Shown: in pieces, positions 50,131 through 62,019 of the stretch
Layout: every line of letters starts with the position of its first letter
Numbering within the stretch: position 1 is the stretch's first letter
Assembly: GCF_018991925.1 (NCBI RefSeq)
Contig: NW_024751849.1
Coordinates: forward strand, 372,001-436,000
Length of the DNA: 64,000 nucleotides
Direction: 5' to 3'
Source: Homarus americanus
Lineage: Eukaryota; Arthropoda; Malacostraca; Decapoda; Nephropidae
The notes under the pieces: model-generated
The model's input: the letters and a program-made list of their open reading frames with translations, nothing else
Told to the model about the DNA's origin: nothing
Database searches by the model: none
Made by a program: the position numbers and the translations under genes

Positions 50131-50865
50131 TTGGGCCAGATAGGGCCTGATGGAATCCCAGCCGAGGTGTATAAAGCAGGAAGACCACTACTTAGCCGTC
50201 TCCACTCTCTCCTGGAGAATATATGGGAAAAGGAGGAAATCCCCCAAGCTCTTAACGATGCCCCCATCATCAATATTTATAAGAACAAGGGAGACCGGCC
50301 AGACTGTATCAACTACCGCGGGATCTCGCTGCTCTCTGTAGCTGGTAAGATTATGGCCCGAGTCCTCCTATACAGACTTCTTCCTGAGGCGGAAAACTTC
50401 CTCCCAGAATCTCAGTGTGGTTTTAGACCATCACGTGGCACCACTGACATGATCTTTGCTGCCCCCTAGATACGGGAAAATGCAGAGAACAGCGTCGTGA
50501 CCTGTACATGGCCTTCATCGACCTAACCAAGGCCTTCGACTCGGTCAACAGGGAAGACCTCTGGCGGACCTTCAGCCGTTTTGGCTGCCCACCAAAATTC
50601 ATCTCCATTGTTAGGCAACTTCATGATGGTATGAACCTCAGTGTCCTGCACAATGGCACTCAGTCTGAGTTCTTCTCCATCCAACGGGGGTAAAACAGAA
50701 ATGTGTACTGGCACCAACTCTCTTTTCCATTTTTGGGGCTGCCTTCCTCACTAGTGCCAGTGCCAATTTCGCTGGCTACTTTACAGTCACCTAACGAGTA
50801 GTAAATATAATGCTTGTGGGCAACTGAAAAAGTATAAGGATAGTCTTATGGCCACCCATACCATA
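50130..50865 (+). pseudogene. LINE reverse transcriptase fragment with internal deletion
   Basis: In order on the + strand: IGPDGIPAEVYKAG; APIINIYKNKGDR and CINYRGISLLSVAGKIMARV; ESQCGFRPSRGTTDMIFA then a stop; in the next frame YMAFIDLTKAFDSVN (RT motif A) and QLHDGMNLSVLHNGTQSE; then KQKCVLAPTLFSIF (motif B region). The Y-DD box never appears. Instead, near 50770, LYSHLTN-like codons then GQLKKYKDSL follow, the C-terminal block also seen at 33124-33600, so the central part is deleted. Non-functional. Confidence 0.82.
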
Positions 50866-51199
50866 TGTGGTCTTGGAATTTTTAGCCTGCAAGTGCGTGC
50901 GTTCCTGCAAACTTCCAAACTACACTTGACTTGTCACCTGTGAAAACTGTAAACCTGTTCTAAACTGAGGAAGAATCTGCTTTTGAGCTCTGAAACTCTG
51001 ATGCTGACAGCGATGTGGAGTCCAATGTTGTTATTCTTTGATGACTGCCCAGCATGCTTTTTTGGGGGGGGGGGAAGAGCCTGTCTATTAAGCTATATTA
51101 TGCTGTATTGTACAGAAGAGGCAGCAGCCATGGTCATTATCTGGCAAATAACTCGTTTCGGATGAAAAGTCAGTGATTGTATGAATGATTCGTTATCTC

Positions 51200-51650
51200 C
51201 CCCTTATTCATCTCTCGCATCACTGGCCGCAACTGTATCCCCTTCTTTGGTGTAATATCGTTAGCAGGACCTTTGGTAGCTACAAGATCTCTGCTCATAA
51301 TGGCAAGGATTCTGCTGTCCATTTTGCTCGTGGCTGCACTTCTGATCTTGGCATCGGCTCACAGTTCTGTACATTGTATGAGAGGCTCTCTTGCCGTTTG
51401 CCCTTTAGAACATGTGTTCTTTTCCTGACACTGTACTCTGCAGTGTACGTTCTAGGTGAACTTGGCCCTTGCCGAGCTGACGTCCTTGGTGTGTTGCCTT
51501 TGCTACTTGCATCATCTTTTTTTTTTTGAGCTAGTCTAAAAAGATCTTTCTTCATTGTGAAGATACTACAACACTTTCGATGGTACTGGAGTGATGGGAT
51601 GTCTCCTTCAGGAAGGTCTTTTGCCACATCCCGAATTGGTCCATGTTTTC
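51200..51650 (-). pseudogene. Fragment of an unidentified repeat-associated protein (YHRKC-FT motif)
   Basis: The minus frame 51627-51295 encodes IPSLQYHRKCCSIFTMKKDL followed by a basic, Ser/Arg-rich region. The YH--C---FT pattern resembles a short cysteine/histidine domain common in uncharacterised proteins of repetitive elements in aquatic invertebrates; I cannot name the element. It reaches 110 codons with no intact partner. Confidence 0.3.
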
Positions 51651-53089
51651 GTATTTGAGATGTATTTAGTTATGTTTTTCACGAGTCCACACTTTGTGGT
51701 GATATCAGCTGGTCAGTCTCTTCATCCGAGCAATGGATGATGCAGCTTACACGTGGACTCTTCGATGGCAGTCTTCTCCAACTACAGTCCGTTCTACCTG
51801 AATAATATGACCAGTAATTAACGATTCACACATTAATACCGATTTCATTAATACAAAATAAACACACAGAGTATTTATGCTCCACACATCAATAAATACA
51901 TGATTATGTATTAGGCACTTAACTTGGCTACAAATAATGCATTTAGAAGATATTCATGCTTGTTTCAGTTGATATTTTTAAATATATAAATAAATGGGGA
52001 ATATGATAATAATGACCATATCAAGTACACGGGTAACCACGATAAAGTAAAACGGGGGTACCTGCAGGAACGGGCAATAAGCTACTCATTTGGAAAGGCT
52101 ATCACATAGTTTTACTTTATAATGATGGGATTATTTATGCTGATGGGGTGACGTGACGCTGTGAATCACGTTAAAGACGGTGCCACGGTAATGTACGGCA
52201 ATTATTCACGTGTAAGGTGATCACCAAAATGATATGCGGTAATGAATTATACGTATAATCATGGTAGGATGTTCATCATTATCGATATAAGGAGACCGTA
52301 AGATATAAAATTGACAAGGTTATGAATGACAGCTTCCAGTACAAGACACGATGAAGGACATCTGTGAGGTTTATATTGACCTGTAGCTTCTAATTACAGC
52401 TTCAGTAACGATTTTTAATGACGTATTACCAAACACTGATGCCCATTAACATTTTAGTTATTTTATGCCGGGGAGTTGAAGTATTTCGATGTAACATGGT
52501 TGGTCGTAGCTCCAGCTCATTACACGCAGAAAAATCTTGCCCTCGCTCGTTCCTATCAGCCGCCGTCCTTCACAACCGCGACATGAAGTAATTATGGCGG
52601 GGCTCCCCAGCAGGGTCAGCGGTGCACTGATCGTTGCCTCAACGCTTATCTTCCCCATAAATCCTACACTCTGGTAATAACATTAAAGGACAACTCTGCT
52701 CTCAACATTCTTAGACGTCGTTAGCCGAAGTGATTTATTGTAATGTCTTGGAGCTCCCACCACTATAAACTAAATTGTTCCTTATGCGGCGCCTCGCATC
52801 AGTTTTAACCTCCTACTCTTTTCTACACATAATTTGAATGTACAAATTTGCTCAGGAACATAAGTTTCGTATAAAATTAACTAATTACCTAATTACAGTA
52901 GTTAAGTTTCGTTACTGTTTTAAAGAAAGTATAACAGCTAACAAAATTAAATATAGTGAGAGTTGGTACATCAATGTTGTGTCGGAAAAATACTTATCAC
53001 TTTTCGCAACACTGATATATCCTCAGTCCAACTGTCACGAGGGAGCTGTTATGATCTGTCCCTCAACACCCTAAGCTTCTTGTCCCTCC

Positions 53090-54865
53090 TTTCCGTTCTC
53101 CAAGGCCGTTCCCGTTTCCCTTTCAACCTTCCGTCCCTCCGACTTAACCTTTACGAGGTCACAAGTTGCCTCAGATGGCCTCGTGCTGTCGTTCCACAAT
53201 CACAGGTAATTATCATGCCGTTGTCAATGTATCTGAGCCTGCTCGAGTACTTATCCAGTCTGGTTTTGAAAGAGCTCACACTCGGTGCCGTCACAACACT
53301 CTCTGGCAGATTGTTCCATGAGTTCACAATTCTCACTCCGAAAAAGTTACCCCTCACAGTTTTCTGGGCTTGCAGCTTCTTCAAATTTGAGCTGTGACTC
53401 CTTGTGGGGCGAGCGTCCGCCAGCTACAGGTAAGGGCACTCGACTGAGTAGTGCCCTCTGAGATGCTTGTAAACCTCAAATAGATCTCCCCTTGCCAGTC
53501 TGTAGTATAAGCTAGGCAATTCCAGGCGTTCTAATCTCTCAGGGTAGCTGAGGTGCGGCAGTGCAGGCACCAGTCTGGTGACCCTCCTTTGGACATTTTC
53601 AATCAACTGACAATCCCTAGCAGACGGGGACCAGACTGTACTCCAGACGGGGAAGCACTTCACTCTTGAAGATCGTTACGAGGGACGCACTGTCTAGATA
53701 TCTGAACGACCTTCTTATAAGACCTAATAATTTAGTTGCCTGATTCACCTTCTTCTCGCAATGGCCCGAGAACTTCAGCTTATTGTCAACATACACACCT
53801 AGGTCCTTTTCACATTCAGTCCCATTTACTGCAGTCTCTTCGTCCCGTTGGGACATATGATACGCCTCCTTACCGTTGGTACGTCCCAGGTGCAGCCTCT
53901 TACACTTCGTGACATTGAATCTTAGCAGCCATTTCTTCGGACATTCTTGAAGCTCACAGAGATCCTTCAGCAGCTCTTCACAGTCTGCTTGGTTCTTAAT
54001 TTCCCTAAATAACTTGACGTCATCCGCAAACATTTGTGGAGATGTGTACAGCTTCAGGCATGTCATTTATGAACCAAACAAACAACAGCGGGCCCAATAC
54101 GTTGCCCAGTGGTACCCCGCTTGTGACGGGTACACATGATGATTTCGTGCCATTAATTACCACACACACTGCTTGTGGTCATGGAAAAAGTCTCCGGTCC
54201 ACGCTAGGACTTTTCCCCGTATCCCTTCCCCGTCCAGTTTAATTTTCAGCCTTTCGTTGGGTACACTGTCAAAAGCCTTGGCAAAATCTAGGTAAATATT
54301 ATCGATATTACTACCCTGTTCCAGAATTTGGGTCCAAATATCCTGTACCTTGAGTAATTATGTTAAGCAGGAGCGCCTCGGCATAAAACCGTGTTGGCAA
54401 TCATTTACAAGATTGTTTCTTAGTAGATGTTCCATCATGGCATCTCTTATAATGCTCTCAAGTACTTTACATACTATGCTGATTAGGCTCACCGGTCTAT
54501 AGTTATTCGTGTAGTGACGATCGCCCTTCTTGAAGATAGGACTCACATAAGCCACTTTCCATTCACTGGGGACCTTTTGTTCATCCAGGCATTTACAAAA
54601 CAGGATCTTCAGGGGCTCGGCAAGCTCGTTGCACAACTCTCTTAGCACTCTAGGATGCACCATGTCAGGGCCGGGACTCTTATGAACCTTTAGCTTTGAC
54701 AATTTATTTCTTATAACCTCTTCTGTGAACACCATATGGGTCAGTGCTCAAACACAGGAAGATTGTTCGCATCCTCTCTTGTGAACACCGAGGAAAAGAA
54801 GCTGTTCAATGCCTCGGGTTTGTCCTGGTCAGTATCTGCGGAACTACCATCTTCAAGCTATCATT
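53090..54865 (-). pseudogene. CR1-like LINE ORF2 (RT to C-terminus), 5'-truncated
   Basis: Minus strand from 54865: DKPEALNSFFSSVFTRED, then LSKLKVHKSPGPDMVHPRVL, WKVAYVSPIFKKGDRHYTNN-YRPVSLIS, CKVLESIIRDAMMEHLL and QHGFMPRRSCLT (RT motifs). After decayed codons, SGVPLGNVLGPLLFVWFIND and FADDVKLFREIKNQ (catalytic F-ADD). Then GVYVDNKLKFSGHCEKKVNQ and VLPRLEYS; then IENVQRRVTRLVPALPHLSY and RLERLELPSLYYRLARGDLF; finally RIVNSWNNLPESVVTAPSVS and FKTRLDKY. This order is CR1-clade ORF2. At least four frameshifts or stops separate the pieces. It is the longest LINE in the window. Confidence 0.9.
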
Positions 54866-54869
54866 GTAC

Positions 54870-56940
54870 ACACATTACATCAGTAGTTATGTAACAAAAG
54901 GTGCTGCAATAATGATCTAAATTAAGGAGATTTTAATATATGTACAGTGCATTTATAGATAAGGTATTCTTATATTTAGTAGGTGTTTGCCATTGTAATT
55001 GACAACAAAGTGTTCCATTGTGGCATAACATATGTGTTGAATAATGTAACGTTTAGTTCAACCATCACATAGCACAATAGCGCCGCCGTCATGAGGTATT
55101 TTTTTAATGTCTTTACCAAAGGTTTGTTTCGCACGCTCCAACATCACCAGAGATGATGAAGATAACGTAAGCTCGGATGATTATTCACCAATTTTTAATA
55201 ATAGGAAAGTGGATTATACTGCATAAGTGTAACAGTCCGTTATTCGCAGTGGGCCTACAGAACGCTAAATGATAAGCCTTCAGAACATTAATAGGCCTTC
55301 ACACATGAAAGAGTAGGAGGTAACCCAGGGGTGAGTACCAGCCGCCGCATCCCTTAAATTACAAGTATTTACAAACTCGTCAACATTTTAATTTTTAATC
55401 TAAATTCCACACACATATACTGTATATACTGATATCCACTCAATTACTATTACATAAATGGTACACAAGAACAATTCCAGATAAAACTACAGCAACAAAT
55501 ACTACACTTACTAATATCACAAGGAGGACCGACAGCTGGTACTATAACAGGTCTCTCAGTATTAGGCAAACTTTAACGAGAGTTTTTTAATGTTTATCTT
55601 CAACCGGAGAGGAAAGTTTTCAAGTTTCCAAGCGGAGAACGAACCACTAAGTGCGATTGGTATTCAGAGAGTAAAAGGCGTCTGAAGTACCCGACTTATT
55701 GTCTTGTATGCGAGAGAATATTTGGAAAAATTTTTTATTGACGTATTTATTGTTCAAGGCTCAAATATTTCTCATTAGTATAAGATTGTGACGAGCGGGA
55801 AAAATTATGACTTGCGGAAAGTTAGGAAAAACGACAAGTTATAATCAACAGAGATATGACCAAGAGAACGTTATAAACAAACGATATATAATTAACAGAT
55901 ATATGAAGAACATAAGCAACCCGTCATTACAAGTCAACAGGCAGTGAGACACGTGTATAAATATCATTACATAATATAGGAGGAAAATCACCTTCCTTCT
56001 TGAACACTGCTGACTGAAACCTCTCCGGAATGAGGCAGGTGTCCGGCTACCGTCAGCTGAAGTTAATAACCTGTCAGCACCTACCATCATGAATCTTCTC
56101 ATTTCATTAACATTTAAATCCTTTGATGCTTGCAACTTCCATAATATACTGTATATTGTTATTAACTGCTCTTCCCTCCCCAGAAAATTAGTTTTACTCT
56201 TCTTCACTTATTCCATTTTAATGACTTTTAAAACGAAGTACGTGTTAAGAAGAGTGCAGTTCCCAGTACCTTCTGGAGGTGGCATGTCAACAGCCTTTTG
56301 TGGATTTGGTATTCAGCGGCCATATTGAGCGTCTCACTCTCATATATAAGTCGGGCTGCACCACCACCAGCCGCACTCTTGTTCCTTCACATTCTCGCCT
56401 CCTACAACACTTCTCGTGAATACGTAATTTGTTCTCTTTTCACCACGATGAAAACTCTTTTGATTTTCACTTTTTTCATTTTTTTTGCCAAGACTTTTTC
56501 CTGTTTTTATCCAGAACAACTTTTCTCATCCATTTACTATTAACCTACTCATATACCCTACTGCTCTTCCTCTCCTGCAGCCGGCATTTATCTGTACATC
56601 TATTCATCGTCACCTTCCATGCCGCAGTTGATTCGTTCCTCCTTTTTGTAAGCAGATAAAAATAAATAAACTTAATTTATTAAAAACGATTCTATGAAGT
56701 CATGGTGAGACCGAAGCTTCAGGCGGTATAATATAATGGGAAACAAATTGTCAACGAGGAAAGTGTTTGAGCACTAACTGTAAAAAATATTATACTTAGA
56801 GAATTTTATTTGATTTGAAACATAACATTGACAGGTAAAGTAATATTTGAAGGATAATATTGACAAATTATTAGGAGACATTATCTTGAGAACAAAATAT
56901 TAAAGGTAACTGAGAGATACACCACAACGGACTGACTGAC
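54870..56940. other. Unassigned stretch
   Basis: AT-rich sequence with only short frames and no recognisable families on either strand. Confidence 0.5.
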
Positions 56941-56949
56941 GAAAAAATG

Positions 56950-57138
56950 GGTCTGGCCGTATTCATGAATCGACTCGACTTGGCGTAACTCGACTAGACT
57001 CTACTCTCCCGGCGTGAACGGTTTCTGGAAAAAAATACATATAAATTAATGTGAACGGCAATGGCGAGTCGAGATGAGTTATGACTCGTCTTGACTTGAT
57101 TCGACTCGACTCGACTCGTTTGGTGTAAACGCAGCCTA
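56950..57138. mobile_element. Possible MITE rich in TCGACTCG motifs
   Basis: The left side GGCCGTATTCATGAATCGAC and the right side (complement) GGCTGCGTTTACACCAAACG can be aligned as imperfect inverted termini, with TCGACTCGACT motifs inside both ends. Target duplications are unclear. Confidence 0.35.
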
Positions 57139-57139
57139 A

Positions 57140-59670
57140 GTGTGTAGATATATAGTAGATGTGTAAAAGTTTGGGTGTTGCAAGAAATTATCGGCTTTTG
57201 TAAGAGACAGAGCACCGCTCGCGCCCGAACGTGTGAGGACATATGCAATTATAGAACGTATACATAGATCAGAGAGTCCATGTTTAGTCGCCCGGTAAGG
57301 AGATTACTGTAACCTGCCACGTCAACTCGACACAGTTTATTTCGGTCAAACCTGTCAAATATAAATAATCAGTTTACAAGAGGGAACTGAAAGTTCAGTG
57401 TCATATCATATATGAATAAATTTTCTTAATATTGGCACACAAATGAGTACATTATTTTAATAGTAGCAATATAAGCTGCATATCATCAAAAGTTGTTCAA
57501 TTAATATTCTTCACGTCCACAGTGAAACACAATAGGTTTACGAGTGAACTTACGTAAATGCAGGTCTGGCTCAGAGCAGACTGCCTCGGTGTGTTTAAGG
57601 CGATCAGTTGAGAGGTACTGGTGGTAATAATGTTAGCGTCTCAAGACCCGGGTAGATACATCAAGCTGACTCAGCATAGTCAAGGCCACCTATAGTAGAG
57701 CGGATAATGGAAAAATCGTGCAAATGGTGATACAAGCATGAAATTTGGCATGATTATACCCTAGGCCTTTAAAGCCTATCGACTACACAAGGGTCATTAA
57801 GCATCTAAGACTCCCGCCACACTCCAGGTGGGAGAGGTAGCATTTTCCCTTCTCACAGCAGTACTATATGGCCTCTGATGCCAAGAGCAGTGGATTAATT
57901 TCCATTTTTCCCTGTAATTAGGGCAGGCGAAGGCGACACAGATATCGTAACAAGCGTTACAAAAAATGTGTGGTGTGAATATGGTTTGTATGAGGATCTG
58001 TTCTAGGTGACAGTGGTTGCACAAAGCAAGAATGACTTAATATTTGCTCACAGCCGGTATGAGTGAATCATGGTATTAAGCGACAGGTTAACTTATTATA
58101 TGCTTATAAATAATAAAAATTCTAGTCTTGCCCGCCTCCACTCCTACCCTTTTCACCTCCCCTCCTCCCCGTCACCTTCCTCTCCCACCGGACCCCAGTC
58201 CCCCACTCCACGTCACGAGTGCACTGGTTCATATTCCCGTAGTTCGCAACTCTCCTGGACGATGATTGACAATGCTGATTGTCGCAGGTGGAAGTGTGGG
58301 AGGCTGTACAGTCTCTCAAAAAAGCATCGGCCCCTTTTCTCATCGATACAATGTCACAAAGAACGAATATTTCTGGCCACTAATTGCGATTCCTGCATTA
58401 TGTTGGTAGGCCTGCCTTCCTAGTATCTGTGAGGTATAGACACTCGTAGCCCCTAAAGCACTCACCATCTTATTATAGTCTAGACTTAATAACTTCCGAA
58501 AATCTAACGAAAACTTTTCCGCCGTGACACACACAGAATAAGTCTCTTCCCCAACTCAAATAGAACCCAAGATTGCACATCGCTCTTCTGACTCAGAAGT
58601 GACCAAGGAACTCATGGACGGTGCCATGCAAGACCTCAGGGAGAGGGTCGGGCACACACCCAAGGTGACATCACCACTGATGTAGTAAACTGGATATAAA
58701 TGACCATCTGCGATATCTACTGAGCCATTCTTTTTCTGTAAGTAATGACCGGAGCTTTATACAGGAATATACCATAAATATGACAAGTATTAGGAACACA
58801 CAACAGACGTCACATCTTGAAGCTATACAACTCTCCACCATAAACCAAGCTGGCACAGAACCACCTCACAAAATGTTGTGTAACAGAGTGGTCAGAACAA
58901 CACACCTGATAGGCTGAATATTTCTTGTAAATACATTACCGTGCTGTAGTCGGTATTGTTTTAGCAACCATTATAGACACACAAGTGGATGCAAGTCTAC
59001 AGAAGCGAAGTCTGCACTCAAGATGGACATAACTACTAATTATTAACTAGCGTAAGGAAATATATTACTGGATAATGCTAAAAATATTATCAAGTCCATT
59101 AACACTTTCAGGTAAAACATGATGAGACTAAATAAGTAATATTCTGAAAAGAGAAGAATGAAATAAACTTTAATAATGCATTAGTTAATTTTATTTTGTA
59201 ATAGAAATTATCTAGACACTTCATATTGAATATTCGAACGAAATTAATAAAATTCATTAATTCCAAATAACAGAGATTAATTAGAAATGACTGATTCACT
59301 ATATCATATTTTGAAAACTAATAATCAGAAGCTTTTTAAGTATTTTTTTTTAGTTTATGATGAAACTTCAATATATTCATTTTGAAAATCGAGTCAAAGT
59401 TCACAGACTCGCTTATGCACATCAAAAGACAGAGGTTATAGAGTTGTGGAGGTACAAAGAATATTATTAACTTGGGTGCAAAACAATCCTAAAATATTTA
59501 TAGTGATTCTTAATTATTAATAATGCATTTCATCTCATAACAAAATAATACTATTACGATTAATTGAATGGAATACAAAGACAAAAAGATTATTGTTCAG
59601 TCACTTTAACAGAATGACTTACGGCGGCCAGTAGATGGTGGCTGTCAAGGATAAAAACTTTCTTATTTAT
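57140..59670. other. Unassigned stretch
   Basis: Short frames only. The minus frame 57797-58024 is cysteine-containing (FCNACYDICVAFACPNY) and vaguely zinc-finger-like, but I cannot tie it to a family. The rest shows nothing recognisable. Confidence 0.4.
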
Positions 59671-59679
59671 CCATGATTC

Positions 59680-59762
59680 AATCCGTCATCTCTCTCTCAC
59701 TTCACTCCGTCATCACACTCATCTCTCTCTCACTTCACTCCGTCATCACACTCATATCTTCC
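59680..59762. repeat. ~33-bp tandem repeat
   Basis: Two and a half copies of CTCTCTCACTTCACTCCGTC followed by ATCACACTCAT. Confidence 0.85.
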
Positions 59763-61040
59763 TTACTTCACACCGAGGACTCATACACCGCTGTATGGAA
59801 CACTGCTCTTACAGCGATTCTCCCTCCACTTACAGTATACGAGTATATCAGATATAACATGGAGCCAAAAGTCTTCCCGTTTTAATGTTGTGACTATTAT
59901 GAAGTGTTTACAGGTGTTGTGTGCCTGCAGACCAGCTCGCCTAGACAGCCACACAACAAACGGCTGGCTGCTTCAACACATAAATAAAATCCAGGAACTT
60001 GAGGATAATCTAATATGATACCTTCATCTTTTCTTCCATGGCTAACCTAGGGATTTCTCTCCTCTGTAATGTCTTTGTGCCTTGCCCCAGTGTGTGTCAT
60101 ATTCCAAGAGGCAACCCTTTGATCAATGGTGAAGGCTTGAATCACATTTTTTCCCATATCCAACATAACTACGATATGGTCGACTCAGCCTTCGCATCCC
60201 TGTAACATTATTTAACATATTATTATTAAAATTAGGGTTATTCATATCCCAAATTTGAATATTAGGAATCACAACCATAATACTTTAATACATAGGCTTA
60301 TACAACCTGATAATGTTTCCTATAGTGATACCGTGTTTAATTGTTTCACTCACTCTGTCGGTGGGGTCGATGAGTCTGATTGCTTTTGTCAGAATTTATG
60401 AAAAGAGTTGATAGTATTTTGATAGAAAAGACATTGAAAAATACATTCATAAAAAAAACGGATTGTTTTATTTACAAACAATTTAACTTGTTTTTTCATT
60501 ATCAAGCTTTGTGATTTTAATATGAACTTAAAAATCCGGTTCTTTTTAAACGAGTTCATTGTTCGTTGAAAATTTTAATATAAATTTGTGTGAAACGAAA
60601 AAAAAAAATATTTGCACAAAAGAATAAAACTGTTGTGTTCAGAAAATTAAATTCCCTTAATTAAAAAGAATAATCTTATTCCTTTCATCCGAATTTATGA
60701 ACCTAAGTAATTAACTTTTGGTCTGTAAACGAACAGATACTGTGTCTAACCTCATTTTAATTATCCTCTATTAATTGGAAAATGTGAATCAGATTCCCAT
60801 TATTTTTTTTAATACGGGAAAAACGTGACAGTAATAAAATTATATTACACGATAATTATTCAAACAATAATATTATATTATCATGATTCTAAACTGATAC
60901 TTTTGGCGTTGTACTACTTTAAATATTCTGAATATGAATTGATTATATATATATATATGTAATTATATATATATATAAAACAAAGAAGTATGTGTGTTTG
61001 TGTGTCAGCATGAGAATCTCGGAACCTACTTTACCGATCT

Positions 61041-61232
61041 GTAGTGATGATGGATGGTGTTATATGTAGTGATGATGATGGATGGTGTTATATGTAGTGA
61101 TGATGGATGATGTTATATGTAGTGATGATGGATGTTGTTGTATGTAGTGATGATGGATGGTGTTATATGTAGTGATGATGGATGATGTTATATGTAGTGA
61201 TGATGGGTGGTGTTTTAAGTAGTGATGATTAT
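61041..61232. repeat. ~25-bp minisatellite
   Basis: Seven to eight copies of GTAGTGATGATGGATGGTGT followed by TATAT. Confidence 0.93.
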
Positions 61233-61529
61233 ACAATAAAATAATAACAGTTTAATGCTAAAAAAATATACTTTGCTGTACCGTTGTAGTGGAACTTACA
61301 TACACCGTTAATGAACTATTGGTGGAAGAAGAAGTTTTGGGGACTGAAAAGTGAGGCAATGTGGAGCCCCCCAGAGGGTGGCGTCCTACCTTGGCCTAGC
61401 GAATGAGCCGCCCGGATAGCAAGTGTCATGTGGGGATCTCAAAAAAAACCCCAACCAACCCGATCCGACACACCCAACCCGACCCGACCCGTTAAACCAC
61501 ACAGAGGTTGAAAAGGATGTGGAAATGTT

Positions 61530-62010
61530 GTAAAGTCCTCAACTGAGCTCACTAACATGGTCTACCCAAACATTATCCACCACTACAAGGATCACAAGCG
61601 GCTGCGTGAACGCGCAATTCTGGCACCAAAGAATGAAACAGTGGCTGAAATCAACATGACTCTACTCAGACAAGCTTCCAGGCAGTGAGACCTCATTCAA
61701 ATCTGTTGATACAGTAATCGACCAGGACCAAGCAGTCCAGTACCCTGCAGAATTCCTTAATTCTTTGGAGCCTGCTGGAATGCTTCCTCACCACCTCACT
61801 CTCAAGATTGGAACTCCTATAATGCTCTTAAGAAATCTTGAACCTACCCAAAGAGCCGCTTACGTCACTGTACTCTCAGGAACAATGTCATGTTTTAACA
61901 GCTGGTGAAACTGTTAAAATTTGGCTGCTGCTTCAACATCTCCAATACCAAAGTAGAAATTTCCCCCCTGCGTTGTCTTGCTTGTCCAAAAATATTTTCC
62001 AGGGGATCAT
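61530..62010 (+). pseudogene. Helitron helicase (Pif1-type) fragment
   Basis: The + strand reads VYPNIIHHYKDHKRLRERAI then LAPKNETVAEINMTLLRQ. After a frame change come PGSETSFKSVDTVI, VQYPAEFLNSLEPAGMLPHH and LTLKIGTPIMLLRNLEPT. These are the C-terminal helicase blocks (RAIL-PKN, YP-EFLNSL, LK-G-PIMLLRNL) of Helitron Rep/helicase proteins. The expected GLCNGTR block survives only as decayed codons (LRHCTLRNNV in another frame), and the final FAMTINKSQGQ block was not seen. Fossil fragment; no Helitron 3' hairpin-CTRR end was identified. Confidence 0.82.
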
Positions 62011-62019
62011 GTGAAAAAA

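Noticed and set aside
57797..58024. Cysteine-containing minus frame as a zinc-finger gene
   Set aside because: Cysteine spacing fits no finger type I know and there are no splice or start signals to support it.
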